Translations under genes and position numbers: made by a program
Source: Petaurus breviceps papuanus
Lineage: Eukaryota > Chordata > Mammalia > Diprotodontia > Petauridae
Reading direction: 5' to 3'
DNA length: 64,000 nucleotides
Assembly: GCA_028583685.1 (NCBI GenBank)
Contig: JAMXIF010000003.1
Location: 51,656,406-51,720,405, forward strand
The notes under the pieces: model-generated
What the model was told of the DNA's origin: nothing
Database searches by the model: none
The model's input: only the letters and a program-made list of their open reading frames with translations
In this document: in pieces, positions 10,371 to 20,315 of the stretch
How positions within the stretch are numbered: position 1 is the first letter of the stretch
Layout: every line of letters starts with the position of its first letter

Positions 10371-10611
10371 AAATAATAATATTTTTACAAAGCACTTAGA
10401 GGTTTGCAAAGCACTTTACAAATATCCCATTTTATGCTTACAACAACCACTGGAGGTAGGTGCTGCATTTACAGAGGAGGAAACTGAGTCATACAAAAGT
10501 TAAGTAATTTGCCTAGGGTCACATAACTAGTAAGAGTCTGAAGCTGCTTCTGAACTCAGATCTTTCTGATTGCAAGTTCAGTGGTCTACCCACATGCCAC
10601 CTAGTTGCCTT
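10371..10611 (-). repeat. MIR/MON1-type SINE inserted in L3
   Basis: AAAGCACTTAGAGGTTTGCA, CTTTACAAATATCCCATTTT, GAGGAAACTGAGTCA and GTCACATAACTAGTAAGAG in reverse-complement order; a tRNA-like end CCACCTAGTTGCC lies at the right. Confidence 0.75.
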
Positions 10612-11011
10612 GGGCCACAAGGAATGAGCAAGACTTCTTCAAGAACAGGACATGCCAAACTTACCCTGACACCTTTTTTGACAGGGTTCATCAAGGGAAT
10701 GCTGTAGATATAGTTTATCTACATTTTAGCAAATTATCTGACAAAGTATCTCATACTGTTCTGGCAGGAAAGATGGAGGGATATGCACTAAGTGATAGAA
10801 TAGGATTGGAAACTGCTTGTATGATCAGAAGCAAAGAGTAATCACTCATGTTTTAAAGCCAGCTTACTAGGAAGTCACCAGTGGAAGGATCCAGGGACCA
10901 GGGCTTTGACCTGTGATGTTTAACTTTTTTTTTTAATCTCAGTGATTTAGATAAAGGAATAGATGGCAAATTTATTAGGTTAGCATCTTACAAGGGTTTA
11001 ATTCACTATAA

Positions 11012-11230
11012 TAGGGTTTGGCAAACTATAGCCCAAGGGTCAGACTTCTCCATGGCCTGTTTTGATATACCTGTGAGTTAATATTTTTCTTTTACATTTT
11101 CAATGTTTTATTGTATTTAATAAATAACAATCCATAATTTAAAAGTAACCTATAATTCTTAGCCTGATAGGCTGAACAACACTCCCTGTGGGGCAGATTT
11201 GGCCCTTGGGTGGTAGTTTGCCAACCCCTG
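11012..11230. mobile_element. Non-autonomous hAT-type DNA transposon
   Basis: Termini TAGGGTTTGGCAAACTA and TAGTTTGCCAACCCCTG are inverted repeats with one or two changes. Inside, GGGTCAGACT and GGCAGATTTGGCCCTTGGG match the familiar mammalian 'gggccagatttggcccgcgg' element. Flanking 8-mers cactataa and gactaaat agree at 5 of 8 bases, compatible with a decayed hAT duplication. Inserted in L3. Confidence 0.8.
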
Positions 11231-11261
11231 GACTAAATCTAACAAAAATGAAATTTAATAG

Positions 11262-11345
11262 GGATTATTATTATCATGACTATTAGTAGCTTAAATTTAT
11301 ATAGGATTTCAAGGTTTCCAAAGCACTTTGCATTTATTTTCTCAT
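11262..11345 (-). repeat. MIR-type SINE tail fragment
   Basis: ATTATTATTATCATGAC followed by GTAGCTTAAATTTATATAGG and AAAGCACTTTGCATTT: the 3' tail of a CORE-SINE in reverse. Confidence 0.6.
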
Positions 11346-11730
11346 TTGGCTTTGCTAAAAAAAAAATTGTCACTTTACAAGAATAAGAGGAGGTTGTCAA
11401 TTGTCTGCCGAAGATATGGGGGTTTTGGTGGATTAAAAAATCAATATGAATTAAGAGTATGATATGGCAGTCAAAGAAATCTAATGTGATCCTAGACTAC
11501 AGTAAGAGAGACATAGCTTTCAAGAAGAAGTTGGTGCTAATCTTTCTGAACTCTTCTCTGGTCAGACCATGTACAGAGCACTGTGTGCAGTTCTGCGCTG
11601 CCTGGTTAAGGCAAGACGTTGTAAGCTGAGGCGATAAGAGGACCGCAGCTAGAATGGCAAAGGTTCTTGACTTCATGTTCTATCAGGAACTGACTTGGTT
11701 TAGGGAAGAAAAAGCTTGAATGAGAGGACC

Positions 11731-11974
11731 ATTTTTCTATAGTACTTACTATCCTAAGCACTTTCCAATGATTATTTCATACGAGCCTCACAATTCTGAA
11801 AGGTAGGTGCTATTATTACCTTATTTTACAGTTGGGGAAACTGAGGTAGACAGCAGTTCCGTAATCCCTTGCCTGGGGTCACACAGCTAGTAGGTGTTTG
11901 AAGGTGGATCGGATCTCAGGTCTTCCTGATCCAAGGCCCAGTGCTTTATCCACTGAACTACCTAGCTGCCCCAG
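11731..11974 (-). repeat. MIR/MAR1-type SINE inserted in L3
   Basis: AGTACTTACTATCCTAAGCA, TTTTACAGTTGGGGAAACTG, GGGGTCACACAGCTAGTAGG and a right end CTACCTAGCTGCCCC. Separates two L3 pieces. Confidence 0.8.
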
Positions 11975-12091
11975 TTGAAGAAGTATCATGTGGAAACTAA
12001 CATTTGACCTAAGATGGAAGAATCAGAAGGAATGGGTGGAAGTTGCAAAGAGAGACATTTAGACTTAATATCAGGAAACTCTTCCTAACAA

Positions 12092-12299
12092 GAGTTGTTG
12101 TTCATTTGCTTCAGTTGTGTCTGACTCTTGGTGACCCCATTTGGGGTTTTCTTGGCAAAGATAGTGGAGCAGTTTATCATTTCCTTCTCCAGCTCATTTT
12201 AGAGATGAGGTCCAGGGTCACACAGCTAGTAAGTATCTGAGGCCAGATTTGAACTCAGGTCTCCCTGACTCAAGGACAGACACTCTATCTACTATGCTA
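12092..12299 (-). mobile_element. RTE-tailed SINE with perfect 11-bp TSD
   Basis: RTE-type tail (TTGTGTCTGACTCTTGGTGA, GGGGTTTTCTTGGCAAAG) and SINE head. Flanked by cttcctaacaa at 12081-12091 and again at 12300-12310, within the L3 sequence 'aaactcttcctaacaattag'. A small internal deletion removed part of the CORE. Confidence 0.9.
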
Positions 12300-12386
12300 C
12301 TTCCTAACAATTAGCCCTAAGTGGGACTGGCTGTCTTAATAAGTGTAGCATTTCCCTTTTGGGGAATCTTTAAGTAGAGATTAGGT

Positions 12387-12780
12387 CAGGGTTGGGGAAC
12401 CTGCAGCCTCTAGGCCACATAAGGCCCTCTAGGTCCTTAGGTGTCACCCATTGACTGAATCCAAACTTCACAAAACAAATCCCCTTAATAAAAGGATTTG
12501 TTCTATAAAACTTGGACTCAGGGGCAGCTAGGTGGCGCAGTGAATAGAGCACTGGCTCTGGAGTCAGGAGGGACTTGGGTTCAAATCCCATCTCAAGATA
12601 CTTGACACTTACTAGCTGTGTGACCTTGGGCAAGTCACTTAACCCAAATTGCCCTGCTTTCCCCCCTCAAAAAAACAAAACAAAATCAAAAACCCAAAAA
12701 ACTTGAACTCAGTCAGAAGGCCTCACCCAAGGACTTAGAAGGCCACATGTGGTATCAAGGCTGCAGGTTCCCCACCCCTG
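12387..12780. mobile_element. Palindromic hAT-type foldback element
   Basis: About 203 bp once the inner SINE is removed. The left arm (CAGGGTTGGGGAACCTGCAG...CAAATCC) and the reverse complement of the right arm (CAGGGGTGGGGAACCTGCAG...CAAATCC) match almost throughout, so the whole element is a hairpin with its centre near 12,488. Flanking 8-mers gattaggt and agctaggt share 5 of 8 bases, as expected for an old hAT duplication. Confidence 0.85.
12521..12696 (+). mobile_element. WSINE1-like SINE inside the palindromic hAT
   Basis: Starts GGGGCAGCTAGGTGGCGCAG, contains GGTTCAAATCCCATCTCAAG and GTGTGACCTTGGGCAAGTC, and ends in an A-rich tail. TSD: aaaacttggactca (12507-12520) against aaaacttgaactca (12698-12711). 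Confidence 0.9.
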
Positions 12781-12895
12781 AGCTAGGTGATTACTTGTTG
12801 GCTGTGTTTTAATGGAGATTTATTTGAGGGTATGCATTGGACTAGATGGTTTTTGAGGTCCCTTGCAGTGATAACATTCCGTTACTACATTTTGA

Positions 12896-13339
12896 GGTGG
12901 TTTTGAGTCCCTTTAAATTTCTTGCTCCAAGCAATTGTTTTTGCTATCTTTTTGCTATAGGAGTCACTATTCAACTTCAGTCCCACAACTCCCAAGTAAT
13001 GGGATTCTTGTTTATTAAGTATGAAGAAACAATTGATTGTAGCACCTGGTTATTGAAAATAAGTAAAACAGGAAGCTGCCATGCAGCAAGCTGACAGCCT
13101 CATGGGGTCCAAAGTCTGCACCCAAAGAGGTGCCATTTATGCCTGGCATAGGAGAGAGAGCAAGAGGTACCTGTCATAGGGTGCTTGAATGGGAAGACAC
13201 CGATTTATTTAACCTAGAATTTTTTGGCATCCCCCAAATAAGTGTTTGGACTTTGAAACACAAATTTGCGTTACACATGAGCACCTTTTCACCATACAGC
13301 TGGGGATTCTTCTGCTCCATTTGAATAATGGTTTTGATA
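12896..13339. other. No gene or recognised repeat
   Basis: Short opposing frames (60-90 codons) overlap here on both strands. I recognise no protein family and no splice-flanked exon. Confidence 0.4.
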
Positions 13340-13522
13340 CAGAGGTGTCTTACTTGAGGCCTCATGGGCAATATGCAGCCCACTACACTCTGAACCAGAT
13401 TAAAATATAACTGGAAAATATTTAACAAAATAAAAATGTAACAAAACACATGCTAATTTATGGTTTTCTAAGTTCAGATGCAATCTGCACAGATCTACTT
13501 CTATTTGAGTTTGATAGTACTG
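13340..13522. mobile_element. hAT-type MITE (caaactcaaat family), copy 1
   Basis: Left end CAGAGGTGTCTTACTTGAGG and right end TGAGTTTGATAGTACTG form degenerate terminal inverted repeats. The interior (AAATATAACTGGAAAATATT, ACAAAATAAAAATGTAACA) is the reverse complement of the copy at 34080-34275. Confidence 0.7.
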
Positions 13523-14174
13523 GTTTAGAATGGTGTTTCAGAGAGAGATCAAGATGTTTTCAATGAAGATGGTTAAAAAGTTATTGATTTTAGGGTTTGT
13601 TATTGTTTTAAGGTTTGGTTCATAAGACAAAAGCATATATTCTAGTTGTTTTAAATAAATGAGTATTGTTAATTGACTTGAGTCTATTGAAAAAAATAGT
13701 TGTCGGTTTAATAGCATCTCTTTAGAAATGTTAAATAATTCTTAGATGTGTGACAATGGAAAAAAATGGGTTTTGTAGAAACATTTTCCCAAATTGATAA
13801 AAATGATTAATTTTCATTATCTGGAAAGTGATTCAGCCTCAGCCTTACTAAAAAAAAAAAATCACATGCTCTTATTTGATTGAAATAACATAAACCAGCC
13901 AGAGGCAAAATATAACCTGGTGCTTCTAAGTTTCAGAATAGGCTTTGGATCTTTTGCCTTGAAACCCAAAAGATCTCTATTAGTTATATGACTTTTGTCA
14001 AGGTTCATGTGTTCTAAATGAAAAAAAAATATGCTTTTGATTTTTGTGTTCAATAGGTTATATTCTCTCTCCAGTCCTAACATTGTAATCTGGAATGTTA
14101 TTTTTTTTCTGTGTTATAAACTTATTGCTAGCTGTATGTTGGACCAATGTGTTGGAAAGCAAAGAATTAGACTA
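13523..14174. other. AT-rich DNA, no gene seen
   Basis: Long A/T runs and no repeat I can name. Frames on both strands near 13,860-14,270 are low-complexity or overlap the L1 that follows. Confidence 0.4.
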
Positions 14175-14341
14175 GGAAAATTACAAAAATGTCTGTTCTC
14201 TTTGACCCAGAGATGGCACTACAAGGTATATATCCCAAGGAGAACAAAAATAGAAAGGTCCAATGTATTCTGAAATATTTACTTTTTATACTAACAAAGA
14301 GCTAGAAATAATGTAAATATTAATCTATTAAGGAATTGTAA
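14175..14341 (+). repeat. L1 ORF2 fragment, left of LTR
   Basis: Encodes FDPEMALQGIYPKEN, matching the L1 ORF2 block FDPAIPFLGLYSKE seen at 40,200. It stops where the LTR starts; a few bases (GAATTGTGATACAT) resume on the other side. Confidence 0.75.
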
Positions 14342-15561
14342 TGTAACACCAAGGAAAGGCAACTTCCCAAGGTTCAAAATACCAGCATAGGTGCTCTCCA
14401 TTTTATTCAGTGACCAACCAAGAACAGAGAAGATCAAAACATGACATCATTCAAAACACAGCATTTACTAAGTGTGATTAAATAATCTCCAAGTACTACC
14501 CCACCCCAGGACCTTCCAATCATTCAATCAATTACAAAGTCCCTGTTCTAAATACTACTCCACCCCTAGGCTGTACCTTCATTTAGTCCACCACAAAGCC
14601 CCTCTTCTCAAATGGAGATTAGTTTCCAAACATAAGTAAAGTACATTCATTTGTTCAACCAAAGAACACAAAAAGGTCAAAAGTTCCCCACCCCTGGATC
14701 ACAATTGAATCTACCCCAGAGTTACATCAAGTTTAAACACAGCACTTAATACCCAAATGGAGGTCTTTTCTTCATCTTGACACGAGGCAAGTTCTCAGCA
14801 ATCTTAGTTCCTGGGGAGACAAGGCTTAGCAAGGCCACAACATAAATTGCCAGTCCCTTCATTAATTCATCCTCTGTCTGTAGAACAGTCCTAGAACCCC
14901 TGAAAACATTAGCAAAACCCTCTCCCAGGATTTCTGTAAACATACAACAAGAAAATCCTTCTTCAGGGCTTCTGAACCAACAGAAAGGTTCCCAGACCCC
15001 TGCAACAACAGCACTGTCCTTCACCAGTGGACAGTATTCATTCTGTCTGCAGGACAGTCTCCAGACCCCTGCAACAACAGCACTGTCCTTCACCAGTGGA
15101 CAGTATTCACTCTCTGTCTGCAGGACAGTCTCTGGGCTTCTTATCCAACAGCCAGGTTCCAGGACTTCTTCAACAGGACTGTCTTTCACCAGTGGACAAA
15201 TCTGGCAAAACAACATCAAAACAGACAGACAAAGTACCAGCAAAACAGCCATGTCTCCTCAGTCCTTGGCAGCTCAGGGGGCAGGTCTCAAAAGTCCAGG
15301 GCAATTCAAAGTGGCCCTCAGCAATCCTTCTCAGTCTCTCTCTCTGCCTCCACGGGGTGCTGCTTCCAAAAAGTCCTTCTGCCTCTCTCTTGTCTCTCCA
15401 AATCTACGTCACCAGCTCCTCCCAGTTCAGGACTTTCTTTTCACATCAACAAGTCCATCCCACAGGTGGGATTAACAAGCTCTGGGTTTTAACACAATCA
15501 GTTTGAAAACCAAGCCAATACAGGGGAATCTTTAATTGCCATTACTATCACATGAATCACC
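14342..15561 (-). mobile_element. Endogenous retrovirus LTR (solo), family unknown
   Basis: Read on the minus strand it runs from a TG start near 15,560 to a ...TTACA end at 14,342, with a polyadenylation signal AATAAA about 60 bp before the end, as expected for R-U5. It is more GC-rich than its surroundings. It interrupts an L1, and gaattgt occurs on both sides. U3 holds a 69-bp tandem duplication (units start near 14,995 and 15,064, with a partial third). No internal retroviral region is attached, so it is a solo LTR fossil. Boundaries are uncertain by about 5 bp on the right. Moderate decay; I cannot date it further. Confidence 0.7.
14746..15252 (-). other. 168-codon open frame within the LTR
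   Basis: The frame starts MAVLLVLCLSVLMLF, a hydrophobic stretch like a signal peptide, and contains a repeated EYCPLVKDSAVVAGVW motif produced by the 69-bp tandem duplication. I recognise no protein family. Most likely a chance frame in a GC-rich LTR. Confidence 0.2.
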
Positions 15562-15581
15562 AAAGAATTGTGATACATCCA

Positions 15582-15632
15582 CAATGCCTGGCACATAATA
15601 GGTTCTTAATAAATGCTTATTGACTGACATGA
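15582..15632 (+). repeat. L2 3' terminal tail
   Basis: AATGCCTGGCACATAATAGG, TTCTTAATAAATGCTTATTG and ACTGACATGAG: only the last ~50 bp of L2, sitting between L1 pieces. Confidence 0.7.
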
Positions 15633-15639
15633 GGGTAAT

Positions 15640-15740
15640 CAGTTATTATTGTCCCATAAGTGATCATAAATATGAAGAATATGGGAGGAGGAATAGGGAA
15701 GACATATGAACTAATGAAAGGTGAAGTTGAATAATGGAAT
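15640..15740 (+). repeat. L1 ORF2 C-terminal fragment, right of LTR
   Basis: CATAAATATGAAGAAT...GGGAAGACATATGAACTAAT is the L1 ORF2 end ('gggaagacttatatgaactgatgcaaagtga'). It continues the L1 begun at 14,175. Confidence 0.65.
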
Positions 15741-16282
15741 AATGGAGGCATGTTTTTGAGTTGTAGGCACAAAAGGAGTGAACTTCCCATCAGGTCCAGC
15801 TATTAGATATCTGTCCTTGGGAAAAACAAAACAAAACAAAACCAAACACCATCTTCTGGAGAGTAAGATGGACAGCAAACATGACTGGTAATCTATTGCA
15901 AACTGAGAAAAAATTATTGGGAGGAGGTCCTGGAAGTTAGTGATGGGGAGAAGGAAGTTGTCAGGGTCTGCTGAGAGAATGGCTGAAGGTAAGTGTTAAG
16001 AGAATTTTTATTTCTTTTCATTAATAAATTTTTGTGTGGGGGAGGTGTCAGGGTTATTTCTTTTAGTTATGCAATTATTAAGCTGGCTGAAACCTGTTCC
16101 ATGGGTTGTGAAAATCTACTTAAGGCCTCAAATATTCCTCACATAAGAAACAAGTCAAGGCTTCCTGAAGTAATTTAACTTGTCTAATTTGAGGAAGGAT
16201 TCACTTGATGCTGCCTCTGTAGGCATGTAAATTTCCCCTCTCAATCAGCCCAGGGCAAAACTTTGAAATGTAGTTTAATCTA
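15741..16282. other. No gene; A-rich simple repeat
   Basis: Includes an (AAACA)n-like run at about 15823-15848. Otherwise nothing recognised. Confidence 0.4.
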
Positions 16283-16627
16283 CAGGGTGTCCCTAAAGTC
16301 TGGACACATAGGAAATCTCATTAACTATGCAAATTTTCAAGAAATGAAATGAATGAAATTTTCAACATTTTATGTAATTAGCATAAATGAGATTTCATAG
16401 GAAGACATAGAAAACACATAGGAAATCTCATTAGTTAATTAAATTAATCTCATTAATATGGAAAATAGTTCTCAATAGCTAATGAAAGCTTTTATTCCAT
16501 AAAATTGTCGTGGCTAAAATTTATGCTAATTAAATAAAATGTTGTTGAAAATTTCATTCATTTAATTTCTTGAAAATATTCATAGTTAATGAGATTTACT
16601 ATGTGTCCAGACTTTAGGGACACTCTG
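16283..16627. mobile_element. Tc1/mariner-type MITE with ~110-bp terminal inverted repeats
   Basis: Left terminus CAGGGTGTCCCTAAAGTCTG, right terminus CAGACTTTAGGGACACTCTG, both next to TA (16281-82 and 16628-29), the mariner target duplication. The inverted repeats extend about 110 bp inward (to ATTAGCATAAAT) at roughly 90% identity by eye. No transposase is encoded in the 345 bp. Confidence 0.9.
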
Positions 16628-17769
16628 TATATCCTGACTTAGTTAACCTATAGCATTTCTAACTATATTTGTTTCTTTGGGGGATTATGAGATTATGATT
16701 CTGTTTAACTAATTTTGTCCAACTAAGAAGATATACTGGATTGCTGTATGCTAAAAATTATTTCTCTATCTCTGGTGTGATTTCATCTTAGAAAAAGTTT
16801 CATTAGAATCCTAATCTTGGTTCAGAATTTTGTTTTATTTTTGAATCCTGAATTTTGCTTAATCAAAATAAAATCTAGGTTTTTATCTTTATGATTTCTG
16901 TATTGTGGCAGATTTATTTCAGCAGCAATAACCTACTATATGAACTCAAAGAGAAGATATTTCTACCACAACATAAGAGATGCTAGAAATATGAATTTTT
17001 GCAAAGTTAGAGGGACGATAAAAGGATTCATGAATTCCCTTCCAGGTCAATGTCCCTGTGTCACTGAGGGTGAACAGGTGTTCTTAATGGTATTGAACAT
17101 TAGTGAACAACTTTGAACGTCACTAGTGAATATTGGTTGAACATCTTTACTTTCAATGGGCATGAATCTAAATCTGTTCAGTTTCCATTCACTTATAAAT
17201 AAAACACTCATGTTCTTAGTCTTTTGAAACTGTGTTTTTAGAAATTAGTGACGACCCTTGAGGAGTATGAGACAATGACTGATCATCCCAACTCATCAGG
17301 TTCGAATAATGAGCCAAAGCAGTGAGAGATGCCCCAAAGGATCCCCAGGTGGGGAGGGGGCCCTGATGGAAGGCTTACATATATACAAAAGTCCTTTTCA
17401 CTTTGGGAGAAACAACTAAATGTTGAGGAACCTTGTTTTCTGGATTTCAAAAAGCCATATTAGCACCTGCCAGAGTCTTGAAGACACTAAGTGAACCTCA
17501 TTTCATCTTTCTTCTGAATGGATAATGATGTTTATGTCTGTGTGACATTTACCCACAGGAGAGTTTCTTGCCTACTGCTTGCACTTCGTCTCATTGTAAA
17601 TGGGGTGAGGTATGGGGGAGGAAGCTTTTCATGTTTGCTTCCTGGTTCCATTTTGTTTTTAACCTGAGCTCCTTGTTTCTTCCTGCCTTAGGAATCTATG
17701 TTTCTTCTCTGTGACCGCATCCCATGGAGGTATATCTCATGGAAAGGATATTTGATTCTTATTCACCTC
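16628..17769. other. Mostly single-copy DNA, no gene seen
   Basis: No exon or RNA recognised. An AATAAA at about 17,207 is followed by a U5-like T-rich stretch, but no LTR ends are visible, so I do not call one. Confidence 0.4.
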
Positions 17770-17985
17770 CATTGAAAGCTCCACAAAGTCTTTCCTGATG
17801 GGGGACATTGTTAGCACCCCCACACATACTTTGTGTTTACTCAGAAAAATACTTTAAAATTACCTTTTATGTACATGTTATTTTTCCTATTAGAATAAAG
17901 GTCCTTGTGGACAGGAACTGTCACTTTTGTCTTTTTATCTCCTGTGTCTGGCATGTACAAGGAACTAAATGTTTTAATTAATTGA
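17770..17985 (+). repeat. L2 LINE 3' end
   Basis: CACAAAGTCTTTCCTGATGG, ATTAGAATAAAGGTCCTTG, GACAGGAACTGTC and CTGTGTCTGGCATGTACAAG follow L2 order. Confidence 0.7.
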
Positions 17986-17989
17986 ATTA

Positions 17990-18734
17990 CTGAGTCTGTA
18001 TATAGATCCCTGTGTAAGGGTTAATTAATTTACTCAACCCTATTCCACTTAAAGTAAGTGGTAAGATGCCCAATCAGTCTCTCATAGGTTTTAGACTAGA
18101 CAGGGAAAAGTCTTTTAAACTGTACATTTGTTGGAACTGTAGAGACTATGTAAAAAGCATTGTGTTTGAGCAGGTTAAGGAAACTTGACCATACGCCAGG
18201 AAGCTTCTATAAAACAACAAGCTACAGAACTTAGGTCGTTTGGGAAGTGGGAGCTATTGTGGATTTCCAGCATGCTTATGAGAAGCATCAGTCTGGGTGG
18301 TTCTCTGAAACATGCACCTTTGGCTGGAGGACCTTGTGAGCTTCAAAAGACCTGAAGAATTTGGGGCTTCTCATCCTATCACTGGTGTCCTAACTACTTC
18401 CCCACATCAGCTGACAGCAGTGTCTAATGGGAAGAGAAAGACAGGCTCACCATACTTAAGGGGAGCTACCCAAGTATCCTGCAGATAGGGAGAAAAGACC
18501 TTCCAGGAAGGAAGAGCTGGGAGTTCCCCCTTTGCCACCGAGCCTGAGCCCACTGTGGTCAGAATTCTGCTTGTACTTGCACAAGTTTCTCTGCCTTTCT
18601 TCATGTGCTGTGGAAGGCTGCGGGACAATGGAGTCTCCATCTCCAAATAGCATAGAAATGTGACACCATTCCCATAGTAACCCTCAGCCCAAGTATTATT
18701 ACTTGTTATCTCCAGAGTTGTTTTCTCCCTTGTC
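17990..18734. other. Single-copy DNA, no gene seen
   Basis: Overlapping minus-strand frames at 18,407-18,736 (109 and 65 codons) have no recognisable domain. Repeat-free as far as I can judge. Confidence 0.4.
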
Positions 18735-18910
18735 ATAGAGTAACAAAAAGAATGTGGGCTCTTGAGTTAGAAGATAAGGGTTCAAATGTCACTTCTTATG
18801 CTTACTACTCACATGGCCTTTTCTAGGTTACCTCGGAGCCTCAGTTTCTAGATGAGGGGGTTACAAGATGGCCTCTGAGGTCCTTTCCAGATTCGGAGTG
18901 ATGATCTGAA
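18735..18910 (+). repeat. MIR3/MON1-type SINE
   Basis: AATGTGGGCTCTTGAGTTAG, GCCTCAGTTTCTAGATGAGG, GATGGCCTCTGAGGTCCTTT and a final GATGATCTGA. Confidence 0.7.
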
Positions 18911-18914
18911 TGTA

Positions 18915-19439
18915 GTCCCTAACTGGCATGAGGGTTAATTAGAAGCATAGCTAGTTTTTTTTTTCTCCCCAAACTGGAAAGATCTCTGATTGTACTGGCT
19001 GAGTAAGACTCCTAGTTTTAGAACCTCCTGAGGGTGTTTTCTCAGGCCGAGGGGGGAGGAGTTGGTCACTGGAAGCAGAGGTGGGATTTGGGCCTCTGCT
19101 ACCGAATAAGGTCACCTTGTTCTTTATTCTACTTATAGAAACCAGAAGCTTGATAATTTTGTATCATTGACTGGTCAGCAGCAATGTCTGGTTTTCTTTT
19201 CTCCATCATGGGCTTGTTGAAAGAAAAGGAAGTAGGATATTAAGGCTGAGTCATTTTTCTAGTTCTCATTCCCTTCTGAAAGGATGGTGGGAGGGAGCTG
19301 CATGGAGGGGAAAAATGGGAAGGAATCAACCCTTAGAAGCAGGAGTCTAATTATGTAGGTTCTCTTGTCTCCCGGCTGAATCCAATGCCCTCAAGAGGGA
19401 GAACGTTCCCTCCCAGAGAGGACAAATCAATACTGATAG
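18915..19439. other. Repeat-free DNA leading into a candidate regulatory island
   Basis: Moderately GC-rich with purine runs. No gene, repeat or RNA recognised. Confidence 0.35.
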
Positions 19440-19830
19440 ACTTCTAATCCCAGAGGCCGCTGGAGTGGGAGGCAGGTCGTTACCTGTATGTCATCTGATT
19501 GGCTGAGAGCAAGGTCAGGGGGTTTTATTCCAGCAGGTGCAGAACCTGTTTACTTTAACAAGGCTGGTGGCGGCAGCAGCTGCCGCTGTTGCTTCAGAGC
19601 AATTAAAGAATGTGCTATTTAGGAGGAGGTTGCCAGGTGCTGGCTGTCCTCGACGTTGTGACAGGCAGGGCCACATTTCCTGTAAACACCTGCCAGCATC
19701 CAAGCCAGACCTGTGCTAACAGGCTATTATGCGACTACCATTCAAACTTTTGTGGGTTTTAGCTGACAGAGCGTGGAACATTGCTGATTGCTCCAAGCCA
19801 AATTGTTGAGGAGAGAGGATGGGGAAGGCC
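19440..19830. promoter_or_regulatory. Candidate conserved regulatory island
   Basis: A repeat-free, GC-richer stretch packed with common transcription-factor motifs. It has an inverted CCAAT box (GATTGGCTGA), E-boxes CAGGTG, CAGCTG and CACCTG, a forkhead core next to an E-box (TGTAAACACCTG), a homeodomain-like CAATTAAAG and a TALE-type TGACAG. No long ORF beyond a GCN-rich (Ala-type) run, no start codon context and no TATA box that I would trust. Function is an inference from composition and motif density only. Confidence 0.3.
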
Positions 19831-19959
19831 TTCATTGCTTGCCACAAATAGGCAAATTTGGGGTGACATGATGCTTTTTTATTTTGTTAGTTTGTTTTGC
19901 CAGCTGGACTAGGGTGGGGCAGACAATACCTCAAATGACAAAAATCATCGTGAGATGTA

Positions 19960-20137
19960 GGATCAAAGTGCTACAGCTGGAAGATAGCTCAGAGGCCATT
20001 TAATCCTGTCCCCTCATTTTATTAATGGGAGAAACAGAGGCCTAGGGAGGCTGTGATTTATCCAAGGTCACAAGATAACAAACTTCAAAGGAAAGCTTTG
20101 AAACTAGGATGTCTTACTCCATTATATTAAACTATCC
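19960..20137 (-). repeat. MIR3/MON1-type SINE
   Basis: CTACAGCTGGAAGATAGCTC, AGAGGCCATTTAATCCTGTC, GGAGAAACAGAGGCCTAGGG and ATCCAAGGTCACAAGATAAC match the 'agagctggaagggacctcagaggccatctagtcc' family. Confidence 0.75.
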
Positions 20138-20150
20138 TCCCTTAATTTTT

Positions 20151-20300
20151 TTGCTTTTTGGAGGGCAATTGGGGTTAAGTGACTTGCCCAAAGTCACACA
20201 GCTAGTAAGTGTGTCAAGTGTCTGAGGCCGGATTTGAACTCAGGTCCTCCTGACTCCAGGGCCGGTGCTCTATTCACTGTGCCACTTAGCTGCCCCTTTT
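20151..20300 (-). mobile_element. WSINE1-like SINE with 13-bp TSD
   Basis: Full-length: poly-T, GGGGTTAAGTGACTTGCCCA, GATTTGAACTCAGGTCCTCC, CACTTAGCTGCCCC. Flanked by tcccttaattttt at 20138-20150 and 20301-20313. Confidence 0.95.
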
Positions 20301-20315
20301 TCCCTTAATTTTTAA

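Larger units (their letters stand above)
10080..12895 (+). repeat. CR1/L3 LINE, RT to 3' end, in six pieces
   Basis: Pieces at about 10080-10370, 10612-11003, 11390-11730, 11975-12091, 12300-12386 and 12781-12895 follow the L3 order. Piece 1 encodes an QDWKKEQ...SSNYRPV block (RT start). Piece 2 encodes DIVYLHFSK-SDKVSHT and continues toward the ND-L region. Piece 3 covers the region encoding LVRPC...VQFCA. Piece 4 has ATGGGTGGAAGTTGC and AGACTTAATATCAGGAAAC. The last has GGACTAGATGGTTTTTGAGG at the 3' end. Broken throughout by insertions (listed separately) and stops. Not active. Confidence 0.8.

Noticed and set aside
12043-12240. Short plus-strand frame across the L3/SINE boundary
   Set aside because: It joins L3 and SINE sequence by chance.
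14746-15252. Minus-strand 168-codon frame as a host gene
   Set aside because: It lies wholly inside an LTR, its repeats come from the LTR's tandem duplication, and it has no recognisable domain.
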